In this document: positions 22,989-36,700 of the stretch, one piece after another | How the letters are laid out: the number at the start of each line of letters is the position of its first letter | Numbering within the stretch: the stretch's first letter is position 1 | Assembly: GCA_021397835.1 (NCBI GenBank) | Contig: JAJFZO010000537.1 | Span: forward strand, 992,001-1,056,000 | Origin: Moringa oleifera | Lineage: Eukaryota > Streptophyta > Magnoliopsida > Brassicales > Moringaceae | Length of the DNA stretch: 64,000 nucleotides | Direction: 5' to 3' | Translations under genes and position numbers: made by a program | Notes under the pieces: model-generated | Seen by the model: the letters and a program-made list of their open reading frames with translations, nothing else | The model's database searches: none | Told to the model about the DNA's origin: nothing

Positions 22989-24685
22989 CAATTTCAAGTT
23001 ATTTTATACTTACTCTTTTTTGCTAAGGAACTTGATGTTTTGGGATGACTATGCAAAATATGTCATCATTTGGTGCATGTAAATATTCTATGACGAAAAT
23101 ATCCATCTTATCTTAATAGCTCCACCAGCATCCATTAGATACTGAACATTTGTCTCAATTGATGTTGAGTAAGTACTTTTTACAATGATGAATCATAGGC
23201 TAATTTCATTGTTCACAGAGTTACCTTTACCACAATCCCATATGTGGTTCTCATAGTGCATAGAATTAACAATTATATCATCATATCCCATATGTTAAAG
23301 ACTTTCGTTTAAAAAAAAAAAGAACTCAACATAATGAAAATATAATTATGGTAAAGTCACAATTCCAATTCCATGTCATAATATGCAACTGGATAGCTTT
23401 GTCCCTTTGACCCACTCAATGGTGCCAACATCCCATGGGTAGGTCATTAAATCAGTAACTTTAGGTAGGCCATGCTCTTCAAAATTTGGTTGGATATTTC
23501 TCCCTTGAGTCACTCATATCCTCTCAAAAGACTAAAGCATTTTTGTTCATCTTTGTAGTGCTTTTTGTCAAAAAAGATATGCAGATTGTTCTTGAATTGA
23601 TCCCTTGATAAGCTTTTTAAAATGTTTTTTTGCATCTCAACAGTAAAACAAACACCTTTTTTTTTCTTTTATTCATTCTTTATTTTCTTTATTGCCTTCA
23701 AGATAATTCATGCATTCCATAGAAAACTGAAAAGAAACAAGTACATTGGCAACAACATACTAAAAAAGTGACATGTTCTTTTCAATAACGAATGGTATTT
23801 TCTTAATATTTAAAATTTAATAAAAGGATCTAAGCATTAAACTCTCAACAAGTCTAGATGATTTATTCCCAAAAAAGAAAAAGAAAAAAATAAGAGTATG
23901 GATGTTGCCTTATAGCAAACAAGTAAGCAAAATGCCTATTTTATAAAGGTAAAAATCAAGGAAGCATCATTACACTAAACTTTATTGGACAACTTAACAA
24001 ACAACAAATACACAATGAAAAAATTATAAAATCAAAAGGTTGCCCATGAAACCTCACAAAAATGGAATAAGTAACCAATGAAATAGAATAGTAATTAGAG
24101 TAAAGATTGAAAGATAAGTAGGTAATGGGATGTTACCAACGTATTTGATAATAAGGTGTGAGGTTCAATAAGAAGAGATAGTTGTAGTGTTGTAAATGAA
24201 CTTACAAGAGACTTCTTTCGTTGCTCTACTTAAAAGAAATGTTTTTTTGCAAGAGTGAGAATGTTTTTGCTAAGAAAATGCAAAGAACCTCTTGTTGTGA
24301 AAACTAAAGAAAAAGAAAAACTCTTGTACTTCTAAGAGAAACTTCTTACCTCATGTGAAAAAAAAAAGAAAAAGAAAACCTTGTCCCCTCGTTTATCCTT
24401 GATCTTTTCATAACCAATTACGGTGGCTACTTTTTAAATTGAATCATCAAAAGGAAAAATGGAAAAATGTTAGGGACTAATAAGTGGGAAGAGGCATTAT
24501 GCACTTTTTAGGGGGTTTTAAGAACTTTTATTGAATATTCTAAAAGGTCCTAGTATGGCTCAAAATACCTACTATGTCTTAAAGCTCAACTCATGAGAGC
24601 CCAATATGAAGAACTAGAATCACACAGCTCAAAGATAATTAAGCAAAAAAAAAAAAAAACTTGGCTTGAGTCACGTTTAAGATTG
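22989..24685. repeat. Repeat block A, copy 2
   Basis: Collinear with about 1325-2990 and 45475-47160. The left part of the block and the 2.8-kb part equivalent to 2990-5795, including the gag-like frame, are missing. No open frame of note. Confidence 0.7.
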
Positions 24686-25748
24686 GCTGAATGATTTATT
24701 GGTATATCTTGTTTATTGGTAATAGATGTTTATTCAGATACTTGAATGATTGGTTGTAATAACTTGCTATTTTTCGAATTTGAAATTATTTTTCACTTCA
24801 GATTGTTTTCCTATTACTTCTTCATGCAATTCTTTTACTATGCAAAATTGGTTCCAAATGCGTCACAATCAATTTCGATAAAATTAGGTGTTTATAGCCA
24901 CAATGTAAATTTTGGATTTGATACTAATAATTGTAAAATTGAGCCAAAAAAGTAGTTATGATAATCAAAATTTAAATAAAAAATAAAATAAATCCAAAAA
25001 ATAGAACAAAACAATATCAAACAGATTTATGTAGTTTGGTGATGTTTCTACATCTGGCAACATAACCATTAAAAATGAGTAAAAATTGTAATAACTTTAC
25101 TTTTTTTTCTTTTAAGAACAAACAAATAACATGATAACCATTTATAAATAGAATACGTTGACGGGAAAGAAATGAATTCAATCTCTCCACCCTCAAGTAT
25201 TTATAGTAAAAAAAATTAATTATCTAAAATATATAATCATTTCTTAATTAATACTTTACCTACGTTAGAGCTACATGATGTTGAAATTATTTTTTCACGT
25301 AATTTTGCTATATATATTAGTTTATTATTGACATGTTTTAAGAATTAAAGCTATGCAATAAATGGCATACAATAAATAAAGCGAGGTGCTCTTCAACTAA
25401 AGCTTAAAACTAATAACATCTGCCATTTTACGAACTCCAACTACCTTTTAGCTTACAAATATTACTTCTGTCAACTTTACTAATTTCCAACCTATCGATT
25501 TTTGGCTGCGATAATGAAATGCGATATAAGGCAATCTTTTAATTAATAAGCTTAAAGGCAAGTACAAATATATATTTATAGCCAAAAGTAAAGCACTTTC
25601 CTATTTCTGTTCCATAGCCAAGAATACCTACTTATCAATTATCTTTTACCCACTACTAATTATCATAAATAATTTTGTAAATATTTTGTAAATCATGTTC
25701 AAAATGTGGTTAGTTGAGATTGAGGATTTACTTACCTGGGTCATATTA
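24686..25748. repeat. End of block A and old UGT 3' flank, unit 2
   Basis: Matches 5795-6841. The later part (about 25390-25748) again resembles DNA downstream of the intact UGT. The open frame at 24746-24955 is short and not kept in the other copy. No gene seen. Confidence 0.6.
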
Positions 25749-26169
25749 CAATGTAAGAAAAATGTGTTTTTCCCGACAATAGAAAGTGGCCGTTAAGAAA
25801 TTTATCCTTTTCGACGATTTTCATGATGGTTAAGGCAACTCCTAATAAATATGTTCATTTAAATTTATGGCGATTTTGATTGCCAATGAAGGGTTTTATT
25901 TTTTCAATAATTTTTTTATGCATACTGGCGGTTATTAACCGCTAGGACTTGTTCATCATTAACAAGTCCTTTCACCCATTTCTTTGTCATTTGCGAGTGC
26001 CAACTTCAAAGCCAGTGTCTTTAGTGCTCTCCGAGCTTTGTTGCATCCAGATTTGTTAACCTCTTTACAGTCCACCAAAGCTTAAATTCTTCTTCCCTTT
26101 AGCTTCATCATGAAGATTGAAGATTATAAGTGAAAGGATCCAAGGAAAAAGTAGACAACATAATGATTT

Positions 26170-27360
26170 TGAAGATTTAGTTAGAGATTGTAATGAGAAT
26201 TTGTATAAAGGTAGTTCAAAATATCCAAAATTGTCATTCTTAGTCAAAATCTATCACATTAAGTGCTTACACTGAATGATCGACAAAGCAATGTCTATGG
26301 TATTGGAGTTATTGAATGATGCTTTTAAGCATGTAAAGATTCTAAATTCATTCTATGAGGTAAAAAAGATGATTAACAAGTTAGGTCTTAACTATGAGAA
26401 GATTGATACATGTCCAAATGATTGTATGTCGTATTATAAAGATGATAATAGTGGGAAAACATGCAAAATGTGTCACGTGTCTAGATGAAAAGATAAAGGA
26501 GTTATTAGGAAGGAAAAAAAAAATAATCAACTAGCAAAGATATTGCATTATTTTCCTTTGAATCTATTACTTCAAAAGTTGCTCATGTCTTCTAAGATAG
26601 TTGATGACATGAGATGGCATGCTACAAAGACTAATGGTGATACTTTATTAAGGTATCCTAGGGATTCTGATGCATTGAAGTCATTTGATTCTAAATTTGT
26701 TGACTTTGCGATGAATCCACGCAACGTGCGACTTTATGTAGCTACTGATGACTTTAATCCATTTAGATTGAGTTTAATTTATAGTATATGACCAATAATG
26801 CTTATGCCATATGACTTTCCTCTATGGATGTGTATGAGGCGGTCATCTTTTATTCTTCTAATGATCATTCCAAGTAAGAGAATGCCAAGTAATAATATAG
26901 ATGTATACTTACAACCTTTGATCAAGGAATTATAGGAGTTATAAGATGAAGGAATGGAAATATATGATTCATCATCTAAGTAATGTTTATGACGCTAGTA
27001 GCTCTTATTGTGATGCAATCTAAACGTGATAAACATTGAGAAAAATGTTTATGACAATATGTTATATATAGTGATGAATGAGCTTGGTAAGAAAAAATAT
27101 CATTTAAGCGCTTGTAAGGACTTAGTTTCTTTAGGCATACGGCAAGATCTTTGGCCAGATAAGAATGGATGATTTTGTCTAGCATTGTACACAATGCCAA
27201 TTGCAATGAAAGACTTCTTTTTAAAGACCTTAAAGAATGTGATCATGCCTAATCATTATGCCAGCAACGTTTCAAGATGTGTTGATCTCAAGCATTGTAA
27301 AATTTTTGGGTTAAAGAGTCATGACTCACACATTCTCGTGGACTAGTTATTATCCATAGT
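26170..27360 (+). pseudogene. Tnp2 CACTA transposase remnant, unit 2
   Basis: Shows the same motifs as the first copy: SFYEVKKMINKLGLNYEKID, CKMCHVSR, DDMRWHATKTN, SDALKSFDSKF, MNPRNVRLYVATDDFNPF and, in damaged form, the KNV and LKSHDSHIL regions. Compared with 7300-9627, a few hundred bases around the equivalent of 8100-8450 are lost. The DUF4218-like part (equivalent to about 8911-9622) is also deleted, joining at about 27468. It is interrupted by many stops. The open stretches are 26276-26488 and 26543-26791. Confidence 0.85.
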
Positions 27361-27574
27361 AATAAGAAAAGCAATTCTTTATAAAGTATCTATAGTATTA
27401 ATCAATTTATTTTCATTCTTTAAGCACCTGTTTGAGAAAGTCTTGATCCTAAATGAGCTTGACAAGTTTAGTTTCAATCAAGAGTAAGTAGCTATTGTAG
27501 TTTTGTTTAAAAGGTTTGATTCCTTGACTATTACAGTGGGTTTTGTCACTTTTAGATTGTGAATGATAATAATT

Positions 27575-28237
27575 AAGTTCATTTAGAGGATATATCAACC
27601 TAGCACGTGGTTCACTTGTCCAAGTGAAACGGTTCAGTGTACATAATGTCAATTTTTTTTCAAGTTTCGCACTTTAGAGTGAGAAAAGGGGATGAACATA
27701 AAATAATGCAGTATTTGAAGCCTTTGAAAGTAGTAGCTATGCTAACACCCATGATAACTATATAATATTTAGATGAGTTTTGTATTACAAGAAATTGGTT
27801 GACATAATAGAGTTGAATTATTATGGTTGATTCAACAAACTATGCTTAAATGCCATTGGGCTAATACAATAACATCAGCTGGATTAAAAAAGGATGGCCT
27901 TTTATTTAATGTGGTGAATTTCTCATGCTTGATTGATATTAGAGAGCATGCTAATAATGAACCTTACATTAGAGTTTCAGCTGCTCAAATTTTGTACTAT
28001 ATGGAAGACGATTTTGAAGAGGGTTACCGTGTGTCCACATATCAAACCAAGGGATTTATTTGATATAAACATAACGAGGAAGATGTGTTGCTTGAGAGTT
28101 TGCCATATCCTAAACAAGATTTAATCATGCTTTTTTCAGAAGATAACAAGAACACTCTATTGGCACAAGGTGATGATGATGAAGACAATGCTATGCTTGA
28201 CCTTCAAGATAGAGATGACAACATAGACATTATATGA
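27575..28237 (+). pseudogene. DUF4216 domain of CACTA, unit 2
   Basis: Reads ANTITSAGLKKDGLLFNVVNFSC, then IDIREHANNEPYIRVSAAQ and ILYYMEDDFEEGYRVSTYQTKGFI in one frame (27827-28063). This is better preserved than the first copy, since the codon after EEG is TAC here. KPRDLFD follows in another frame, and the acidic tail ends at TGA 28235-28237. It is broken by frameshifts and separated from any intact transposase. Confidence 0.8.
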
Positions 28238-29659
28238 ATTTTAGACATTTTGTTTTGAATTGTTAGTGGTTTTAAATGTTAAGATTTTGTAGCATTAACT
28301 GAGTTTATAAACACCTGTACTTTTGCTTTTGGTCCTTACGGCTACTAACTTTTATCTTTATTTCCTATGGTGGGGATAAATGAGTCTTTCTTTCATGTAC
28401 AACTTCTTTATGGGTTTGTTGCATACCTAAGGACAAACATGGGTTTGACACTAACATCATATGTTATTTATAAGCTGAAGACAAGAAAGTAGAACCTTTT
28501 CAAGTGTCAGCATGATGTTTATTAATATACTATAAAAAAGACTACAGAAAAAAGAGCAAAACCTCTGTTCCTAAATGGTCAATACTCACTTTATCAATAT
28601 ACTAAAACAAGTTTTTCTAAATTGTTGTCCATAAGTCTAATATAGAACTTACTATCACTATAAGTCCAATATAGAATCTTTGCTACTATAAGTCTAATTA
28701 GGATTCTACTTCTCCTTTTCCTGTCTTTCTAGTTTTAAGTTTTTGGTATGCATTGCATCACATAAATTCACCATTTAATTAGACTATCATTAATATATTA
28801 TGTTGTTAAATTTTCCATGAGACAAGGTTTTGGTTTTATAAATATTTGATTCATATAAGGGTATTACAATGCCTAGAATTACAGAACCTAATGGAATCCA
28901 AAGCCTTTTAGAGTGCTTCTTTGGTGGTATTTTTTCTAGCATTACTTCTCTGGTTTTCTACTGTTGTTTCAAGAAAAGTGAGAATGAGATATATTGCAAT
29001 TATAATATATCTGGATATCTGTAGACTTTAAGACTTGGAATGGACTTTTGTGATAAAATTATTTAGTAGCTTATCTTTAGTTCTGGGTATAGCAAGTTAT
29101 AAAGTTTTGAATTTGGAATTCGAATATTTGGAATTTTGAATTGTTATTCATAAATCATTTTCTTAAGTCGACTTGTTTTCATAAGTACAGGTCCTAATGA
29201 TGGGTAAGCCTTTCTGCTTTCACTTTCTCTGTAACTTAGACATAAAGGGTCATGCTTACAAGTAGCTGCTCTTGTTTTTATTTCTGTTCTCTGTTATTGT
29301 CCTATTCATGATGATAGTATAACAACTCTTAAACTCTCTAATAAGTTTATTTTTTTGCCTTTGGTTTTTACCTTAAATGTTGCCACACCATGCATCTAGT
29401 TCATTCATGTGCTTTGTGAGAGAGATGCAATATGCACATCAGCCTAGGCAAATGCATAAATGCTCCAGAATTGCACGATCTAGGAAATATAGGAAAAGAA
29501 CCATAAGAATTGGCAAATGCTTTTTTTTCTTATTGTGGTAGAATCTTAGTATGCATATAGGCAATACTGACAAAAGCAACATTCAGATTCTTATATGCAT
29601 TGCTAAAAATTGTTTACTGTAGGTTAAAGGCATGTTTTATCAATTACACATATCAAAAA
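28238..29659. other. CACTA interior spacer, unit 2
   Basis: No gene seen. Collinear with 10387-11805. Confidence 0.6.
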
Positions 29660-31357
29660 ATGGCAAAGACTAAGAGGTTTAAAGACTCATGTAAAACAAA
29701 AGTGCCACACAATGTTCAACCACCTCAAGTAAAACTCCTACCTAATGTTAAACCATTTTAAGCAAACACACTACCATCACAACACCCATCAAGTCATCAT
29801 CATCAGTCTAGATGATGCTAGACATTGGATGTAATAGGTAAGGGTGATTCTCATATAATAGTCCTTTACTGTTTCTCATGATGCTTTGTATAATAAGTTA
29901 TTGTTAACTCGTTTATTGTTTTCCTTTAGATGATTAAAATGTTATGAAGCAAACCACAATGAAGGTGAAGGACATTTGGGTAATGTTTAGAGGGCAGCAC
30001 ATAATTATCCAATTTAACCAATCCTACCAACCAATATGTGAAGCAAGTGGCATACTACCAAGCTTTTTCGAGTAGTTAGCATCGAAAGCCAAGTGATTCT
30101 TTATTAGCTACAGTGATTAGAAGATGATACCGACAGCTGATAAAGATAAGTGTTATAAAGAAGAAATCATAGAGGTAACTAGAATATTTATGGTTAAGAC
30201 ATTATATTTTGTCATTTTTCATAAGTTAATTTGATGTGATATATGCATAGGAAAATTTTCATTTTCCTAATACAATGGGAAAGAAATGCATTTTGGGATG
30301 CCTTGCAAAGCATTAAAGGGGCAGTCAATCATACTTGTTCAAAGAATTTTACAAGCTAGATAAGAGCTGTGAATAGAATATACTCGCACATCGAAATTAG
30401 ATCCCATAAGAAAAGTTGTCAGCTTTCATTGACTATCACTTAAATCCCGACACATTGGTAATATTTAGTAAAATTTAGAATTTTATAATTTTTAATTTAA
30501 GTAATACTAAGTTTATGCTTTGAGTTGCAAAAAATGCTTGAAAGGAATATGTCAAGTAGGAAAACGTTAGTCACCCTGCACACTTCAAACTCAAAGCTTC
30601 GCGCATAAGAGACATGAGACCATATGAGTATGTGGATTTATATTCTAAGCCTACAAGATATTATGACTAACACTATTACAATTGATCTTAAGAAATTGCG
30701 ACCGATAAATCAATTAGTAGGGGTTAATTTTACATTGAAATGCATAAAAGTATGAAGGACAGGGAGTATGTTAGTGAAAAGCCATGGATTATTTATGTCT
30801 GTTTGATGTTTACACCCTTTCAATTTTATAAAAAAATTATTTTTAATTATTGTTAACTTTTTATTATATTGTTTTCAAGAACATATTTCAAACATTAAGT
30901 TTCAAGAAGGTTCATCCCAGCCTATCAATGAACATCATTCTCTTGCACAAGGATTTAGTTTCGTTTTCTTTTCTTGTCTTTTTATGTTTGTATATATTTC
31001 AAATTACTATATTTAAACTTGTGTTTTTTGATATGCTGTACTATGATGCTTTTCAGCTCACCCCACTCTTAAGTATTGGGTCCAAAGCACTTTGGGAAGG
31101 TTAAAAGGATGGGATTTAGCCCCACACTATCTCAAGTCTTTGGGTCCAACTCTTATAGTGGTAGTGGGACGTTGCATTATTCTGGTGGTATAAGTATTGA
31201 AGTTGCAGAATTAAAGTCTAATTTAGAATCTAAAGAGGAACAATTCAAAGCATTGGAAAAGGCTTTAGAGACCTAGCAAGCTAAAGATGACCTTATTAAG
31301 CTTTTAAAGGCTTTTGCATAGTGTATGTTCAAAGAATATAAGATGAGCAACCACTAG
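29660..31357 (+). pseudogene. Ptta/En-Spm second CACTA gene, unit 2
   Basis: Starts MAKTKRFKDS like the first copy, but about 75 bp after that point are deleted, fusing KDS to the KTKVPHNVQPPQ region. It keeps GQHIIIQFNQSYQP, ETHK-like remnants, VSEK(P)W, FGKVKRMGFSPTLSQVFGS and the coiled coil (AELKSNLESKEEQFKALEKALET), with the same TAG after ALET. The shared stop shows that the gene was already dead before duplication of the unit. Confidence 0.78.
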
Positions 31358-33728
31358 TACTAGGGTTTGCATCCCTACTGAATAATAAGGTATACATCTG
31401 AAAACATCTTTTATTTAAGAAGTTGAAAATCCATAAGAGTTAAGACTTAAAAAATCAAATGCTTTTCTAATAACATAAGTGTATATGAACATACTAAAAG
31501 AATTAGGACGAAAAAGTTAGGAAATCTATTAAGCATCCTACAAATTATCCTGAAGGCCATATACTAGTACATAATATTTCATGTTGGTGCTATAAGTTTA
31601 TTCTTCCTACTTCTTTAAGATGTGCATTATATCTCATTGCTTTCCTAGCAAAGATGCAAGGCTGAAAGTTTCTCATTTTTTCTTGATGTTTTTGATAAAA
31701 GGGCAAGTACTCAAACTAGTTTCCTTTGGTTTTAGTTTTTGGCCTGTTATCTTATTCAGTTGGATTTTATGGTACTTTAATATAATGTTTTCAAGTTTCC
31801 TCCTCATTGTTTGAGTCTTATGAATTATTTATTTCCCTTGCTCCTACCTTTTGCTAATATGCTACTCTATTATGTATTATGGTGCAACATTAGTATGGTT
31901 TGGACGCCATGTTTGATGAACTTTCATACATTCTTGGTAACTCTTAAAGTGCTTCATCATCCTAGAAGGTAGTTTGCTATAGTATAAGAATTTGATTTTA
32001 TGGTGTCCTATATTTTTCTACTTGTTGTTGTAGAGTTTATACAAAAGAACAATATGGATGCCTCTTTCTAGCTTTTTGGTTATCAAGGTACTATATTTTG
32101 CTATCCTAGTTTTTGTCTAGTTAGATTAGTGAATCATGATTAACAGATAAAAGGATGTAGCTGAGGCTGTTTGGATTATAAGTCATTAAGGATTTGATTT
32201 TGTCGTGCTTTCATACAACGGGTTGGTGGTATTGGCATGTTTCCTTATAGTTTAGTATCTAGAGACATTTAGGAAGAGATGGCTTTGATATAAAATTTTT
32301 GGTTTAAGAAAATGTTGAAATATTTTTTTACTATTAAGAAATGACTTAATGGTTATATAACTCTAGAGAGATTGTTAGTCTTATGATACTTCTTAGGTAA
32401 ATGGACTTATGATTATTGTGACGAAGTTCTACCAATAGATGTAAGCAGAAAAAGATGGAATTCTATGCCACTAATGCAATCAAATGACTATGACAAGTGG
32501 TATTATAGAAGAGAATGGTAAAAGCAAAGAGTGTTTGTTTCATTGGCAGCTACTTTGATTTGACATTGACATATAAGCATGTTATTGGTTTATTATCTTA
32601 TTTAATATATTCATTTATGAAAATGAGATTAGAAAAATATCCTTTTCCAAAAAGAAAAAAGGATCAATCTAATGAATCGAAATGTTGAAAAGAAAATATG
32701 CACGATTATTTTCAAACTTGTAAGTGAAATGGATTCAGTGCTCTCTTCAAATAGTGAAACAAATGTAAAGAAGTTGTTTTTTGAAGTTTTTTCCTTGTTT
32801 TGATTTTTCTTTCTTTGTTTTGAGTTTTTTCCTTGTTTTATGTTTATGTTATCATGGCAAATTACTATTATATATTAAGTAAATATTTTATATATATGAT
32901 GCTCGTATATATAACACATAATGGATGTTGGTTCTTCTTTCTTTTTATGTTATAAGGAATTAATGAAAATATGTTTTCATTTTTTTTAGATACAAAATCA
33001 AGGTCGTGAACCATATCCTTCATCATCATCTAATCATGCACCGAACTTATGACAATATATATTTTTTATATTAGACTTTCACTATAGTAATTATGATTTT
33101 CATAAATTGTGATAATTTATATTTGAAGGATATATAATTGTGATTTTTATAAATGCATAATATCAAATTTTTTGATTTTTCGAATTTAGTTATTAAATTA
33201 ATATAAATTTCTACTTGATTTAAAGAATTTGGATTGAATCAAAAGGTAAATTTTAAAGCCCCTAGCATTATTTTAAATAAAATATAGGTAAATTTTTGAA
33301 TTGTTTAGCTGTTATATATATTTTTTAGTGATCAACAAATGGTCGAAAGAAGACATGAATGTGTGCATTTCTCGGTAATCAAAATCGCTACTAAAAACAT
33401 GACATTATCATGCATTTTTTGGCTATCAAAAACTATCATTTTGTGACTAAAATTTTTGAAAATTCCCAACCTTTACTACATCCAATTTGCTAGTAGTTAG
33501 CACTTACCAAAAATGACAAATCTATTAGAAAAACTCAACATCTCCTGGCAGCCATAACTGTAAAAAATTATCTCTAAATGAATTCCTAACGGTTATTCCC
33601 ACAATTGCAGTTTAGCCATCGATATTTGATTATCAACATTTGCTAAGATGGTGATTTTCTTAACCACTGCTTATTGTATTCTTAGACGGTTTTGATCGTC
33701 CAAAACTACAACGAAAACTGTTGGCAAA
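31358..33728. other. CACTA 3' non-coding interior, unit 2
   Basis: No gene seen. Collinear with 13538-15908, with the same subterminal motifs towards the right end (from about 33360). Confidence 0.6.
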
Positions 33729-33747
33729 ATGCATTTCTCTTGTACTG
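33729..33747 (+). repeat. CACTA 3' terminus, unit 2
   Basis: Same sequence as 15909-15927, including the C in place of the terminal G. Confidence 0.72.
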
Positions 33748-36700
33748 ATCTTTTTGTTCAAGTGGTACCAATTCTTAGGTGTTTGTAAGGATGCTAATCT
33801 TTTCTTATGCGTAACTGACTCGTGATCCTCGATTCTCTAGTGAAGTATACCAATACCTATTTTTAAATTGGGTTCATTTTTTAAAAAACAATAATAAATT
33901 TTGAAGTAAAGTTGGTGGCAAGTCACACATAAAAAAGATTGGTGGAGATTTTTTGTTTTTCTTTATTAATCAAAAGAATTTTCTCATGGTAAGAGTGTTC
34001 TTTATGATAACTAGTGATTCCACTAAGATATTTGATTATAGAGTCAAGCCAAACTTAAATAGAATTGATCTCCTTCTTTGGAAATTTAATTTAATTTTGA
34101 TCCTAATTTAATCTATTTATTTATACCCTCTCTCAGATTGAAAATTTTAATCTTATTGTACCTGTACCCGATCTAAGGTCCAAAATGTTAATATTTTGGT
34201 GTATATACTTCCCTTTTATTCTTACTTTATGGAAAGTACATATAGTCACTTTCATGCATATGCATAGAGCTAAACCTAAGCTCAACCCTGGTGGCATACC
34301 CCATCTTAAGAGGGTTAAAAGAACACAAGTATTCAAAAGATCACTTAATCTCCATGCATGTTGTGAGTCTTATCCTTTCTACATCTTACTCATTGAATTA
34401 GTATCATTCTCAAAATGCTTTTTAGGGTTCGTATTTATGATATTGATGACCAAAATTTTAGGAAGATCTGAGAGCCTAGAGCTTTTTTAGAACTCGAAGA
34501 CAAGATCTTAGTTAAAAGCCCTACATGTAGTTAAAGCCATATGTCAAGTTTATTACAATTTAACAACTCTATTAAGCCATGAACATAGCAAAAGATAAGA
34601 GTGTGGAAGTATTGATTATAATTCCCAATATTATGTTATTCATGCTTCATGACATTAGGGATTGAATGCTCAGATCATCGTAAAAGTGAAATGAATGATT
34701 TCATTTTGGATTTGAAAATTAGAATGGGTACATTGGAAGGTCGAACCAGTCTGGTATCTTGTAAAGAAGTATAGTAGTAGGTAAAAATTCAGAAACAAAC
34801 TAATAGGCCCTCTTTCTTATTAGACGTCTTTTGAAGTTAGGTTAATATTAAACGAAAATGATCTCACTACCTTAAAAGAAGCTTGAGTCGGGCTAACCCA
34901 TCTCAAAAAGAACAATTTGAAAAGATATATAGGTGGATCAGAGAGTTAATCTATGTACAAATTAATGAGTCTTTGATAAGAGTAGAAATCCATTTTTTGG
35001 ATTCAACATATAAAGGCCTTCAAATTTTGATAACTTGATCTCTCATTTACCCTTGAGGAATGTTTATCCTTTTTTAGACTAGATCATTTAAGTCTTATAA
35101 AACTTATAGTGCAAAAAACATTGCAGTATAAAAGATAAAAAGATTTGTAAAATATGTGTAGATGATTTCATGTCAATTTGAATAAAATCTTATGTCAACA
35201 ATCTTTGTCTTTTATGAAAATCCGATAAGGAAAATGTTTTATCAATCGTTATTGTAATATCTGAATAAAACTTTTAGATCTTATGTCTCTTAAATAATAT
35301 TAACCCTTAAGTTTTACAAATAATCGATGAAACCCTTGACAATTCGATTTATTCTATTAAAAATCAAAGGTCAATAAAGAAAAAAGTATCCAATTTTTGT
35401 GTTTTTCATGTCTTTTAAGTGAAAATATGGAGATGCAAAACTTGTACTTGGTATTATCAAATTTTGTTATAACATATAAAAATTTAAAAAAATAATTAAT
35501 GTAAGGGTAATTTATCTATTTTGGCTTTTATTTTTCTCTTTATATATAAAAAATTCAAATTATTAAGTTAATTATTTTTAGCATATTTATGATTATGTTG
35601 ACCATTAAGCTTTTAAAGAGTGTCAAACACCTTATAGTTTGTTTGATTCGCAAGAATAAAATTTTTTTTCCACCTTAATTTAAGTGGAAGTACTTTTTTT
35701 AATATTTGGTTCATTTTTATCAAAGCATTATAATTCTTTCATAGGTTTATGTATCATTAGAAACTTAGAATAACAATTTTGAAGTGAATCATTGAAATAA
35801 CTATTCCAAAGAAATAAGAAGTAATTATAATTTTTTTATTCTTAACATATCCTTGAAAAGGTTGTTAAATTACTCTCTCTCTCTCATACACACACACACA
35901 TACACACATATATAATAACTTTCTCTTCCCTTTTTCTCCACTGCTCAATTTGTTTTTTAACATTTTGACGATTTACGAAGAAGATAGAGCAAGAAAGAAA
36001 GCAAAAAAAAAAAAATTGTATGATTATTGTTAAAATATTTATCAATATTAATATTATTTTTTATAATTTAGTGTTTAATAATAAAAAGTAATTATGAATA
36101 TATTATTTAGTTAGTATTATCTTATAATAAATTATTATAATAAGATACTTTTGAGGAATATTATTTTAATAAAATTTGATTATAAAAATATTAATTGAAT
36201 TACAATTAATTTAGTTAAAAGGTATGCTAGTATTTTAAACTTATTCTAACTATTTTTGTTTACGTCATTCTTTGATGAATCAAATATATAAAAATGAATT
36301 TATTTTTGGTATTATTTTAATAAACAAAACATGATAATAGTTATTTTATTTTATTCATTCTCTTTTCTATTTTCAAAGAATATCTATTTCATTCCCTCTC
36401 CATTCTAATTCACAAACCAAACATGCTATATATAAATTTTTAAAAATTATCTGAAGAAAGCTTTACATCTCTATCTTTGTTAAGTGGGCAGCCATGTCTC
36501 TTTGATTTTCATCTCATTGTACGCTGATTTGATCATATGGATAGCTAATTTTCAAGTTTAAGCTCATATTTTTGCTCAACAAGTAATATTTTATAGTCTA
36601 CACGCTATCTTTCTTGATTTCTACATCAAAAATCCATTTTTGTATTGTCACAAGTCTCTTGATCTTTTTACCTGGAATAGGTTCGCAATTTCCTATTTCT

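Larger units (their letters stand above)
25749..33747 (+). mobile_element. CACTA transposon, unit 2 copy
   Basis: Collinear with 6842-15927 but about 1.1 kb shorter, mainly because of two deletions inside the Tnp2 remnant. The left terminus is mutated (CAATGTAAG) and the right terminus carries the same TTGTACTG change as the first copy. It sits between the same flanks as the first copy, so it was duplicated with the unit and did not insert separately. It is not autonomous. Confidence 0.82.
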